Below are positions 1 through 11,150 of a DNA stretch of 64,000 nt, piece after piece. The notes under the pieces were generated by a model that worked only from the letters and a program-made list of their open reading frames with translations, was not told the DNA's origin and made no database searches. Source of the DNA: Isoetes taiwanensis (lineage: Eukaryota; Streptophyta; Lycopodiopsida; Isoetales; Isoetaceae); assembly GCA_021234155.1 (NCBI GenBank), contig JAJEKV010000035.1, positions 2,358,001 to 2,422,000 on the forward strand. Reading direction: 5' to 3'. How positions within the stretch are numbered: the stretch's first letter is position 1; every line of letters begins with the position of its first letter. The position numbers and the translations under genes are program-made.

Positions 1-724
1 ATTCCTGCATCAAACAAAGCTGTCATTTCAATAATAGTTATAGTTTTCTCTTTCGTTATAGAGAGTGCTTGCATTTTGTACAGTCCTTACTCATAAATCA
101 TGATTGGTTCATACAAAATGTTTGGCTTTGGCACTCATACTTACTGTGGGCTTTGAGCAGATATCCGCCTACGGCAGCAAAGGCTGAAGCTAAAGTTATC
201 ACTGAGAAAAGGTAAATTATTTAAGGAATTGAACATATTATCCTTGCCTAGACTTCCTTATCTATATTTCTGCAAATTATTAATTAGCATCTTGCCACTC
301 TCCTAATTACTGAATTGCATGTTATCCTAATTTTGCAGTGCATTATGTTGCACATTCCTTAAATTCCTGCCCATAAACAAATGGCGCAAATCCTTTATAT
401 TGCTGTTTTAGTAGTGTTCCTTCTCCTATTGTATTACCTGAGTTTCAAGACTTATGAATTTTCAAGGCCAAACTACATGCAAGAATACATTCAAGACTTT
501 ACTGCCAACGAAAGTCTTGAATGTGCCTGGATGATTTTTGTTGCATCCCGATTATGGCGGACGACTCTGATCTTGCATCTCCCACTAAGTATCAGTTTCT
601 TCTGTGAATCTCAGCTTGGAGTTTGAGGAAGCAGCAGGTACGCACCATTTCTGTTTGGCACTGGACATAGATTGTATCTAATGTATGGTATTAACAAGAG
701 TACTTACTGTTTCACAGAGTGAAA
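1..724. other. non-coding stretch, no gene recognised
   Basis: AT-rich sequence. The only open frame of note (381-626, +) starts with a hydrophobic run but shows no recognisable family and no splice context that would make it an exon. I see no repeat that recurs elsewhere in the window. Confidence 0.5.
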
Positions 725-802
725 ATGTCGGGAGAAGGCAAGCAATTTCCGCTTCAAAAGCAAGAGCAACAACCTGGTATGGATCATGAAATGGATCACA
801 GC
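725..802 (+). pseudogene. first-exon fragment of a glucose/ribitol dehydrogenase-type SDR
   Basis: From the ATG at 725 the frame reads MSGEGKQFPLQKQEQQPGMD and continues to a second acidic/His-rich motif (HEMDH) before similarity stops at about 802. Plant NADPH-dependent aldehyde reductases of the glucose/ribitol dehydrogenase class (short-chain dehydrogenases) start with this kind of leader: a Q-rich segment, then QPG and an H-E/V-M motif, before the Rossmann fold. The Rossmann TGxxxGIG motif is not found downstream. This is therefore an isolated N-terminal piece, not a working enzyme, and the frame closes soon after. It was probably carried here by a transposable element or left by gene decay. 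The assignment rests on a short leader and is tentative. Confidence 0.45.
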
Positions 803-1197
803 GTACGGTTGACAAAGAAAGAATTCTGCATTAGTTGCTCAGAAGTCTTTTAATGTGTGAAGAACTGTGATTTACCATCTGTATGCTATTCGACCAAAAG
901 ATGCGTGAGTAAAATGTGATATGATTTTATAAAGGGGGGATAGTGTAAATGTGCTTCAGAACAGAAGTCTTTTTGTATCTCTTCTTTCTGGGGAAGTACC
1001 AGACCAGCACATTTGGATATGCAAGGTTTGCCTCCATCTGAGTTTGTCTTGAGTGTAAAGTTTGTGCATCCATATTTCTTGAATGGTATTTATCTATGTT
1101 TCTTTAATGGTATTTACTTTGTTAAATTAGTTATGCACTGAATACCCTGCTTCTGGTTGCTTTCCCATGCCAAGTAAGAATACAAGCCAGGACATTA
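803..1197. other. non-coding stretch, body of a probable Helitron
   Basis: No coding signal. It lies immediately upstream (body side) of the Helitron 3' end at 1198-1228. No 5' TC terminus was located. Confidence 0.4.
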
Positions 1198-1228
1198 GCC
1201 CGGCAACGCCGGGCACACGTTTACTAGT
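1198..1228 (+). mobile_element. Helitron 3' terminus, copy 1
   Basis: A perfect 7-bp stem hairpin, GCCCGGCAACGCCGGGC (1198-1214), is followed by ACACGTTTA and then CTAG (1224-1227) and T. A GC-rich hairpin a few bases before a terminal CTRR, inserted before T, is the diagnostic 3' end of plant Helitrons. The same terminus recurs at 6108 and 10150. All three copies also share sequence past the CTAG (TCTACTTA, an A-rich run, then GTTTTTGGGG-like and CCGG-rich sequence), which is not expected for independent insertions. Confidence 0.8.
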
Positions 1229-2770
1229 CTACTTACTTAAAAAGTTTTTGGGGGGTTTTTGCTGATGCCGGTGTGCCCTTTTCGGCTCCCAAAACTCACG
1301 CTTTTTCCGGCAAAAACGCGTTTTCCGGCTATCTTTCCCCCTTTCCCCTCAACGATAAAATCTGAAATTTTGGAAGGCTCGCACTTGACCTCGCGGGCGG
1401 TGGATCTGGCACGTTACAGCTAATTTGAAAGCAAAGATCATGGCTGAGGATCTCCTCTGCCTTTCATGATTCGATCTATTAAGTTTCAAATGGAGGTCGT
1501 TGAGACAAACGGCTGAAGCAGTCGTGCTAGCAGAGTGGAGATTTGAGGTATGGTGCTTTAGGCAGAATGCCGGATTTGGGTCTAAAAAGAAAAGCTTCAA
1601 ACCATGGGCCGAGAACAGAGTCCCCTTCGGTTACAGCTAAATGGCCGAGAACAGAGAAGTTTTTTTGGCAGGGGCACCGTTATGGCTAATGGGCCGAGAG
1701 GTTATTCATTATAGCGGTATTCTCCTTCCCCTGCCATCATCTGTTTTTTGCTAAATCGCAGGAGCAGAGACAGTTTCAAAGCGTTGATCCATCGCTGCAT
1801 TCATGGGGCATTTTTTTTTCCAAAAAAATCGCTTGATCCGGTAGAATCTTTTGATCATTTACTTCATAGAACCTTTCGATGGCTCCTCCTTCTCCTCGCT
1901 CTTCCAGTCTAGGGTCGATTCCAGCGATTCCAAAGGTAATGCACGACGTTTAATTGCATCCATTCTATCTTGCTGCAGTTTGCAAACCTTGGGCTCTATG
2001 TTTCTGAAGTTTTTGAATTTTCTTATCCTCTCATTGAGAGTTTTCTTTGCTCAGGTTACTATAGTATATGCAAGGAAACTCTGATCAAGGAAACCGTGTT
2101 CAAAGGAGCTTGCTGCAAGTATTATAGCCACTGTTTTTACAACCAATCTTTCTTCGAATTTTTGAGACTTGCATGTGTTATTGTTGTTATGTATAGGCGT
2201 TTGCTTTTAGCTTGAAGTAAAACATGGAATTTGCTTCATGCAGAGTTTGCATTCAGATAACATTGGTTGTTGATGCAGGCGGTAAGCATTAATCGAGCGT
2301 TAAAAGAGTTGCAGCAGCTACAGAGTTTATTGGAGTTTTATAGGGAGCCACGATTGTAGTTTCTTATGCAAGCAAGAGCCGGAATTTTAAACAAAAGTCG
2401 CCAAGCAGAGCAGATCATCCTGAGCCGGGATGATTCTCCTCCTCCTCCTTCCATGACCTCTTGCTAAGGCTTCAAAACGGGAGAAGCAAATTGAACCCCA
2501 AAAGGCTCAGAGAGTACCAGCTTCATCTGGCATTAGGTAGCAGATTTTCCAAAGGCTTTCGAGTTTATGGTACAGATCTTATCATCTAAGAGTTATTTTC
2601 AGAGCATTTTTTTGCTTTAAAATTAGGCAGATCTCGAAAAGCCCATCCTCTGTATCTGGAAAGAGTAGGCATATAAAAAGACAGTCCTCTGTATCTGGAG
2701 TTTGAGTGTTTTGGAGCTTTTCAAGATCCTTATGTTGTCCATTTCATTTTTTATGCTGCTTATTTCATAC
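1229..2770. other. non-coding; begins with a segment shared downstream of Helitron ends
   Basis: The first about 100 bp (CCGG-rich, with AAAACTCACGC and AAAAACGCG words) resembles the sequence just after the Helitron ends at 6138 and 10180, partly in reverse orientation for the AAAGCGTGA motif. The rest looks like promoter or leader plus intron sequence (a CTC/CCT-rich stretch near 2440) without a recognisable protein. Confidence 0.4.
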
Positions 2771-2772
2771 AG

Positions 2773-4218
2773 GTGATTTAGAGCTTGGAAGACTGGCAGA
2801 TCTTCAGGATGGAGACCGTTTTCCTTTTGCGAGAATATTGTCTAAGACTCCAGGTATGAAGCACCAAGCTGCCTTCCTGTATCTAGGAACTTCCTTTCAG
2901 TTCATTACCTATCTGCTGTCATGAGGTTTGTTATCTATAAAGCATTACTAGCCGCTGATATAGAACAGATCATGACTGTAACATGGCAGACAATTGGAAT
3001 ACGAATTTTGTGGGTGGGGATTCCCATCCCCATCCCCTTTCCCTTATTTCTGTGAGGTCTTGCAGAAGCAAATTGAAGAGGTCAAGAAGCACCGGTAACA
3101 ACCTGCAGGTATCCTGTAATTTTTGTAAAAGTGTTTTTTTTTGTGTAGACAGCCTGTTGTTGCAAGTTCGTTGATGCAAATGTAGAAGCATCATCATCAA
3201 GCAAACATATAAGAGCATCAAGTTAAAGACATGTAAAGCAGCATAGCTATGTTATTTTGGTCCACCAATTTTTGATGTTGGCTACAGTCGGTGCCTCCCA
3301 ATGTGGACATATATGCAGAGGATGTGGGTTCATGAGCTGTGGCCTGTTATTCACTGTTTGAATCTGCATGTTATCCTGCTTCAATTAGAAATTAGGTAAA
3401 CAACCCTTTTATAACCGTTTCTTTTTGTGTATACATGTTCTTGATTTTGAACGCCAAATAGTGATGGAGTTCTTCCCCATTCTTAAATGAAGCTCAGTCC
3501 TGGATACCTACATTTCCTGGTATATTTTCTACCTTTAAGCATTTCCTTTCTTCTGAGTGTTTCACTTTTGTTTCAGATTTAATAAATGCATCAGGTTTCT
3601 GAGGTTTATTCCATGTCTGTTGTGGCAACACGTTAAAAATATGAATGATGCATCATGCTCTATTCGTGCAGTTACATCAAGATAATCATCAAAATATCTT
3701 GCTCACAAGCATTTTAGTTTTACAGGAATGCCACCATTCTCCATGTTAAAGGGTTGTGATATGATCTTACAGTTTTAAGGCACAAGTAAATTTATTTGAA
3801 TGAGCTTTTATATGCCAAATTTATGAAACAGAGGCCAAAAATGTTAGCATGGTACTAATGATCATATGTTTGTAACAGAGCTTGAAGACGCCTGAGTCTG
3901 AAGATCACAAGTTGGACGAAACCAGAATTGCTGATGAGATGTCTATAACATCGGCAGAAAATAATGATTGTAATAGATTAGGAGAAAAGGAATTTACAGA
4001 AACAGGGGATTATGATGAACTTGGAGGCATTTTTTCACGTGTGAAAGCAATCTGGCGAGTTTGCTAAACAAGGATTAACATCTGGAAAAGAAGCTCTAGA
4101 GAAACGTATTAGTGGATTTTCTGAAGCATCACAGGAAGCAAAAGAGAAGACCAACATGGCTTCTGACATGGCCAAGAAGCGCTGGGAATCAGTGTTCCAT
4201 AGTGTTGAAGTAGCATAG
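2773..4218 (+). pseudogene. decayed multi-exon gene of unknown function
   Basis: Three exon-like pieces were picked from splice signals. The segment 2773-2853 follows a CAG acceptor, precedes a GT donor and encodes a segment containing LGRLADLQDGDRFPFARI. The segment 3066-3108 lies between CAG and GT and could encode a short Lys/Glu-rich coil. The segment 3879-4218 follows an AACAG acceptor and encodes an acidic stretch (PESEDHKLDETRIADEMSI). That frame closes near 4066. Shifting by one base reopens it as a Lys/Ala/Glu-rich helix (GLTSGKEALEKRISG... to KRWESVFHSVEVA) that ends at TAG 4216-4218. I do not recognise the family. The tail looks like a coiled-coil or amphipathic C terminus. The one-base shift suggests decay, unless an unrecognised small intron repairs it. 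Confidence 0.3.
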
Positions 4219-4455
4219 GAAGTAGAACAGATTCAGAAAATAGCAGGGGAGTAGATTAAGTTATTAGCTTTAGCTTTGTGATGCAGAATAATGTAAGGCA
4301 TATACCCTTTTTGTTGAACTTACAGGCAAATGTTTTTCTCTATCTATTATTCGGTTCAAAAGAAAAATAATGATGCAAGCTTGGTTCCACACATCGGATT
4401 TCCCTGTAGTATGCTTTCCTGTTCTCTGGAATGAAAGGTGGCCTTCTGAATTGCT

Positions 4456-4692
4456 GGAAATAATTTATGCACTTGCACCTTTTGCCTTAGAGAATAGTGT
4501 GTGCATCTACTGCACTTCTATCCTAGCAACTAAGTTTGCATTGTAGTTGTATCATAATTTGCTTAATAGTAGTCTGTGCACTAACTCTATTTTACACTCT
4601 GGATTGTCAGAAATAATTTGTTGCATTAACCCTTTTGCCTTAGAATAGTGTGTGCATCTACTGCACTTTTATCCTAGCAACTATGTTTGAAA
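4456..4692 (+). repeat. tandem pair of about 85-bp segments
   Basis: The segment around TTTTGCCTTAGAGAATAGTG and TATCCTAGCAACTAAGTTTG (4456-4540) recurs about 149 bp downstream (4605-4692) with a few differences. It lies in the probable 3' flank of the decayed gene. No function is evident. Confidence 0.7.
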
Positions 4693-4699
4693 TGTAGCT

Positions 4700-6107
4700 A
4701 TATCAGGAAGACTTTACTATATCTGCTAAAAAAAAATAAAAAATAAAACTTTGTATTTACAAGCAAATTGAAACAAAATTCTCTGTAAATGTTTTTATAT
4801 GGAGGCACGTTAGAGGCATAGCTTTGATACATTGTTTGTATGTAAAAGTTCTCTAACTATGTGACTAACAAAGCAAGTGTTGCGATTAAATTTTTTCCTG
4901 GGATTGCTACATTCTATGTTAGATTATTGATTGGGTTATTTGATCAAGAATGAGATTTGTTCTAAGTACATAAACTGATAATATATATTTCTTTGTTCAA
5001 ATTTCTTAATTACATTCTTTAGTTTGCTTTTAGATTCCATTAAAATTGCTCATATATTCAATTATCAACTTGACCCGCATCTTCTAGAAACCTCTCAAAG
5101 TGTTGCATTAGGAGTACAACTCCTAATGCCCAAAAATATCACCTAAGTACAACTCTAAGTACATGTATGTCTTAGAAACTTTTGAGGGCGTTGTCTTAAT
5201 GATAAATGGAAAACATACCCATTTGTTTTATGCTCACATAATTGCTAAGTTCGAATCAAAGCCTATGCTTAGGGCATTGAAGCTTATGCCTAGGGTACCC
5301 ATTTGTTTTATGTCACATCTAAAGAGTGGGAGAAGGGACCATGAGATGTCATCAACATTAACTAGAACTCTACAAATCCCTACAAACAAATGTATAGAAT
5401 CAATAAGTCTAACATCGCACAATCTTCGAGTTGCACCTAGCTTACACATCAATAATATAAAATCGATAAATTCTTATGCGTGCAAATGCTACAAGGCCTA
5501 TAAAAAGACACGACCCTACTTATTGCGCACAAAAATTACAAGGTCTACAAAAATATATACCCCTACTTATGCGCGGCAACGCCAGGCAGACTAACTTATC
5601 TCGCAAATGTTCGAAGAATATTTAGACTTTCACAGTACACAAGTAATATCAAAGAAGCAATATTGTTGTCATCGTCTATCAATGTCTCACATTGCTATGA
5701 TACTACTATAACATAATACACAATTCTATAACACAATTTATGAACTAAAGTATGCCACTGAAGCATGACAAAATTCTGTGTTTTGCATATTTGTAACTAC
5801 TTTTTGTTGACGTACTTAACTGCTTCGTAAGTCTGGGTCTGTCTTCCCAAATGTGCCATCTTTAGAGGTAAATTTAATTGCCCCTCACCCAATATCCTTT
5901 ATAAAGCATTGTATCCTATTCTATTCTATTGTAGTGAAATCCATCCTTTAAATACAAAGTGAATACATTGATGATATTGTCATTAGACAATTTGAATAAC
6001 AAAAAAAATTATAAAAGCAAATAATGTCCCTTCTTGGCAGTAGAAGGTGTTGTTGTCAGGAGCTACGTATGGACGTTAAAGGGTCGAGTTCTAATGCCAG
6101 TACATTA
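4700..6107. other. AT-rich non-coding stretch
   Basis: No recognisable gene. A degenerate Helitron-like hairpin, GCGCGGCAACGCCAGGC, lies at 5571-5587, followed by AGACTAAC. Two stem mismatches and the short spacer make it only a candidate old terminus. The words TATGGACGTTAAAGG just before 6108 are shared with the region just before the Helitron end at 10150. Confidence 0.4.
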
Positions 6108-6138
6108 GCCCGGCAACGCCGGGCACACGTTTACTAGT
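6108..6138 (+). mobile_element. Helitron 3' terminus, copy 2
   Basis: The hairpin GCCCGGCAACGCCGGGC (6108-6124), spacer ACACGTTTA and CTAG (6134-6137) followed by T match copy 1 exactly. Downstream it continues as TCTACTTTAAAAAG and then a CCGG/AAAAAGCGTGA-rich segment, again like the other copies. Confidence 0.8.
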
Positions 6139-9100
6139 CTACTTTAAAAAGTTTTTTTTCCGGAAAAAGCGTGAGTTCCCGGCAAAAAGCGTGATTTGTG
6201 GAAGACATTTTTCGTATTTCGGCATTTTCAGCTTCGAGGCCTATCTGTTTTCTTTCCTCTTCGAAACGGGAGAGGGGCAGAGGTGCTCGCCGTGTTATGA
6301 TAGGATCTACAGTCCAAAATTTCTGCATCCAGCAAACCGTAGCTTTCAGAGTTAGGGTTCGGTCTTGGGATTCATGGCGCCCAGATAGCTTGAGGTAAAT
6401 TTTTTGGGTTGTTGTTTGTGCCATGTTTGTTCTTCTGATGTATGTGCTTGAAGTATGGTGTATCGGCGCCCACCCTGCATCCAAGCCCATCTCTTTCTTT
6501 CTTTCTCGGAGTCAGGCAAGATTCGTTTCTTTTCCATTACTGTGAACATTTTTTTTTGCGATGATGGAGCAGGGAGAGGCTTTCGTCCATTTTGTCTTTC
6601 TAAACGTTTCTGGGTTAGAGCATTTATGCTACAAACACATCTCTCTTTCAGATGATTTCTATGTAGAAAATCAAATCGGTTCCAGTCTACTTTCCTTCCA
6701 GCCGATTGTAGAGAATCCATTCCAGTCTGCTTTTCTTCTAGCTTCCAAGGTAAGTAATATCAGGGATTTGGCCCTTTGAGCAAAACGCAGATTGGGTTCA
6801 CGCTTGCAGGAGAAAAGCGTTTTTGCTCAGATTGTGGTTTTTGCTCAGATTGTCCATTTTTTTGCAGATTGTGGTATGCAGATTGTTCCTAATAAATCTG
6901 CGCATCTCAGGCTGCTTCAGGTAACAATTTCTCTATTTTCGTTTCTTGCATGGATTGCTTAAAAAAATGGCGGATGTAAACCTTCCAGTTTGATTGTAGT
7001 GTTCTAGCTCTCCAATAGAGACTCATCTTAAGCACAAAAGAAGTGCCGGATTCACTAAATGTGTAGAGCTACAATCTTTTGTGACAAGATTTCGTTTACA
7101 AGTTTTCTGTCTAGGGTTCGGTTGGCTACAAGACTGAGTATTTTCGCTTTGTTTGTGCTCTTCTTCAAAGCACCTCTGAAGTTTGCATTCTGCACTTTAC
7201 TTTTAGCTCGCAAAAGAGCTGAGGTTCATCTCCTAACCTGTCTTCCATGTGATTTTAATCCACCACTAAGAATAAATGCAGTTTATTTCTTAATAAACTA
7301 GATTATACTTCTCATTTCGTTATTTCATTTTCTCTACGCATGCTTTTCTACCAGATTTTGAGTAGGATTCAGATTTTAAGCATCTTCAAACATGTTTCTA
7401 GAAGTTTGCAATAAACTTAGTCTATCTTCTTTATTTTTGAATGTCCATTTAACTTATGATGTTACCTCAGATTTTGGCACCACCATATTTTTCTACTTCC
7501 AAAGAGCACTCAGGACTGCGAACAAGAGAATATTCTCAACATGTTTGTGGACCGAATATTTGGCCAAGTATTTTATAAGGTACTGCTAGACTTACCATGT
7601 GATAGCATTTTGCAATGTGAATTCTACGTAATACTAAACAATAACTTACCAACCAGCAGAGTCACAATAGCAGCAGCAGCAAACATAATAGAATCATACT
7701 AATTTCCTTGAGCAATGCTGAGTGGCTTATCTTTATAATTGCATTTCGTGGCTTATAGCTGCATTTCGTGCTCCCGCTATGCTCTTAGGGCTTTTAATGG
7801 ATTTCTCTTAATCCATATGCTCTGGTAAACTAGCTCTGTAAATCCGTAATGCTCTCTTAATCCATATGCTCTAATACTTCATATACCGTAATAACAATAG
7901 TCTGTTGCTGCAAATAGTCCTGCTACCAATAGCAATTGCAGGATGTGATAGTATTTCAATCTGCAGGATGTGATAGTAATCATCATTGTCATATTACTTG
8001 AGAATGAAGCCTAGGCAAGTATTCTATCGTCTTTGGAATTGGACCTCTCAATGTGTTGTAAAGTTGCAAAATCTGGAGACCAATGTAGTTCCCAACAAAG
8101 GCAAAATTGCCAAGTATTGCAATTTGATCAGCTTGCTGAAATGTGGCTATCTTCCAGTTAACATTTCCCTGCCATCTGCAGAGTTTCAATGTTAGTAACA
8201 TTTCCTTGCCATCCGCAGAGTTTCAATGTTAGAGAGCTGGCAAAACTTGAAGGAATAAAACCTGTTAATAAATTTCTATAGGCTCTAGGATTTGTCCAAT
8301 ATACAAAAGGTTGTTCCTATTTGCAGTTTCAAATGAGTGTTAAAGTCAAGGTAGCAGGGATGTTCTAGAAGGCAGCACATCTAGATATTAAGAGAAAAGT
8401 ATTGTAAGAGAATTTTTCCCCTTATGAATTTTTCTATTTTATTTTTCATGCAAATGATATTTTTGTTAGAGCATTTGGGCTTGATCACATGATTATTTTG
8501 TTTTGCTGCAGGTTTCTACATTGGTACTGTCCATCATTAAAACTGGAAGGGGCTAATCTGTAGCAATATTAAATACAACATTGAGTTGGCATACATCTGT
8601 ATCCATGTCAGTTTAGTAGACATGTCTGAATATTATTGTAGACTGCGAATAAACATGCCTTTGTATGGAGGTCCATAATTAAATTGATACTGGGGCATTG
8701 AAATAACAAGCTTCTTTGCTGCTGATAAAGCACTTGGGATAAATAGTTTGGGCTGGCGCTGTTACAACACATTCGTTGCCCAGAGTTTGTTTATTTCTTT
8801 CGTTGTTGTTTATCAGATATTTTACCCCTGTACTTTGAAAGCCACAAATCCTAATCCTGCGAAGATGATGAAACGAGCAGGTGCATTCATTTAAGTCTCC
8901 TTACAAGCTTATGAGACTGGCATAATATGAATGGTGAGGCATGGCAGGTCCACAGTTATACTACTTTATATCTAAGTGCTCTTGGTGAAGATGCGGATGC
9001 GAGAAGTAATATAGGGTGCATCTGTTTGATACATGGTTGCAAAGTTGTGTGCTTCACAAGTTCTTTTTAGTACATGGAAAACTTGTTCAAAACTTTGCAT

Positions 9101-10149
9101 ATGTAAAATGTTCTGTTAGAGGATGGTGCAGAACGATTTGAATTTAAGGCTATTGGCCTGTGATATTTGGTGCAGGTATGGGCTTGATGCCTTTGGCTTG
9201 CAGACCTAGATGTTCCCTTAATTGTGTCTTACTAAGTGAAGTAATATTGTCTCTTACTAAGTGAAGTAATATCATGTGCACACACAGTAGCCAGTCAATG
9301 CAGGCTTTGAATGCAATTGCACAAATGCTGAAAGGGATTTTTAAGAGATGGTTCTACATTAGGATGCTTATTTGTTCTAATCAGGGTGTTTAGTGAGCAG
9401 TCATGGTAGTGATATTTGTGAAATCAAGGTGGCAAATTACTTTTTGGATTATATTGTAAATACATGTATTTAGTATTTGTTGAACTACTAAATTGCACTA
9501 CATGTTAGGATTGCTAGGTTCACATGAGTATTTGCATTTTTTTTTTTCAAATGCTCTTGCTAGCGCGATGAAGTAAACTTGGCCTCATATGCACGAACAT
9601 TGTAAAAGCCAAATAACACTTTTTGCTAAACCTCATACTTCAAGCCCGAGGACATCCCAAGCAACGCCATTTAGCTCAAGAAAGGGACAAGCAAAATATC
9701 ACACTCCCATAAAACGTCACACGACTGACCAACACTGAACCAAAGCAACGGTGGAAGGACTGCAAATTCAAGGTTAAAGATACCAATAAACATCAACTTG
9801 CAGTATTTCAAAGCAGTCTGAGATGGCAAAGTTGATAAGTGCGACTCGCATCATTATATGGGATGAGGCCCTAATGATGCATAAACATTGAGATAGAACA
9901 CTCCATCACGTGATGTCATTATTGGGGGGGCTCAATGTTGTCTCAAGAGGAGATTTTTGCTAGGTTCCACGAGGAAATTGACCCAAATTGTGGATGCTCC
10001 CTTGGAGTACTCATACACACACAGGGGATCATGTTGAGGAACATAAGCTCACCATAAAGATGCGTGTACTGAACAATAATTACCAGAGAAAATCGAAAGT
10101 TGCACATATGGACGTTAAAGGCCGAATGAAAACACATCCCAGAACATTA
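6139..10149. other. non-coding stretch, no gene recognised
   Basis: About 4 kb of AT-rich sequence with many short open frames but no recognisable protein. The first 650 bp look like a leader (pyrimidine-rich, with a GGTTCGGTC motif and candidate donors such as CTTCCAAGGTAAG near 6747). A short duplication (TACTAAGTGAAGTAATAT twice) is at about 9230-9275. The region probably represents the body of the Helitron ending at 10179. Confidence 0.4.
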
Positions 10150-10180
10150 GCCCGGCAATGCCGGGCACCCGTTTACTAGT
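10150..10180 (+). mobile_element. Helitron 3' terminus, copy 3
   Basis: The hairpin GCCCGGCAATGCCGGGC (10150-10166) has one loop change relative to copies 1 and 2. It is followed by ACCCGTTTA and CTAG (10176-10179), then T. The flank TCTACTTATTTAAAATG continues the family similarity past the terminus, as in copies 1 and 2. Confidence 0.8.
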
Positions 10181-10404
10181 CTACTTATTTAAAATGTTTT
10201 TGGGGTGGGGTGTCTCCCTTTTTCCGGTCGCCGGTAACGCCGGTAACACTCTGTTTTCCGGCCAAAAGCGTGATTTTGGCACCGGAAAAGCTTGCTTTTT
10301 TTGTTTTCCAGTGATATGTTGGTTTTCAGCCTCCCTCGACCAAACCTAACGCTCCATTTACCTGATGCTCCATTTATCATGGTAGGAGCAAGCGGAATTA
10401 TGGG

Positions 10405-10545
10405 GTTGTTCATATTTTTCAGTTGCCAATCCGTCCGTTTTTGCTTTCTGGGTTTAGAGACGATGCCAAGGTCGAAACACAAAAGCTTCAATCTGGAACT
10501 TCATTTATCCGTTTGCCAAAGCTTTTGCAGGTGGACATTTGATTC
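10405..10545 (+). repeat. leader-like repeat, copy A (partner at 19310-19475)
   Basis: This block (words GCCAATCCGT, GATGCCAAGGTCGAAACACA, CCAAAGCTTTTGCAG, CATTTGATTCT) is clearly homologous to 19310-19475. Here it follows a Helitron 3' end of the CTAG class. At 19.3 kb it follows a different terminal motif (GGAGGGCAACC). The shared body with different termini suggests a duplicated leader that has been reused by more than one element. Confidence 0.65.
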
Positions 10546-10984
10546 TTACCGAGCAGAAATATTGCATACAGCATCTTGGATTTTGGTTTACCATGGCAGT
10601 AGCATCGGTGCCTGCGTATAGTGGACGGAAGCAACTATTGGTGCCTAGTTATGGCAGACAGAACTTGCATATAAAAGAATCCGTCACCGCAACATAATGC
10701 CTAACAGCTTTGATAGGGTAAGTTTTTCGAATTCGGATGTTGTGTTTTCAGTTATTGAACACTGCAATATCATGAGTTTCAACCTCGAAATATTCTTGCA
10801 CAGATTTGTTCCACAGTTGCATAGAGAAGGCATGTTTTAGATATCTTAAGCGTTTGACCAAGTTCAATTTCTGAGGCTGGATCTCTTTGTTGTAGAGCCC
10901 AGGTTTCACTGATGAACAATCTGTGGTCCTTACATTTTTATGTTATTACGGTCTGGTCTTTACATTTTTATGTGATCATTTTTT

Positions 10985-11150
10985 GGGTTGCCCCTAGGGG
11001 GGCAATCCCTTGTTTACATGGGTTTTCGGCATATTCTTGGTATATGTCGGTATAAACCAAGAACATCCCAAAAACTGCTCCAAACTCCCAATAGCCTGTA
11101 AACTCTCGGTTGTCCCTGTTGCTGGGCAGCCGCTCTAAAACCGTCTAACC
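10985..11150 (+). mobile_element. palindromic terminal module, copy 1
   Basis: The module begins GGGTTGCCCCTAGGGGGGCA, forming the near-palindrome TTGCCCCTAGGGGGGCAA. It continues with CCCTTGTTTACATGGG, a TTCTTGGTATATG repeat, an ACTGCTCCAAACT word and CTGTAAACTCTCGGTTGTCC. The same series recurs at 39956-40085 and, split by a MITE, at 50687-51330. It looks like one end of a transposable-element family whose other end is not identified. In this copy the TFIIF-beta-associated tandem duplication starts immediately inside the palindrome at 11006. Confidence 0.65.

Noticed and set aside
381-626. 81-codon frame with a hydrophobic start
   Set aside because: No recognisable family, no conserved context and no matching exon neighbours.
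5163-5594. 143-codon plus-strand frame
   Set aside because: Composition and the opposing open frame suggest chance; no known motif, and it runs into a degenerate Helitron-like end.
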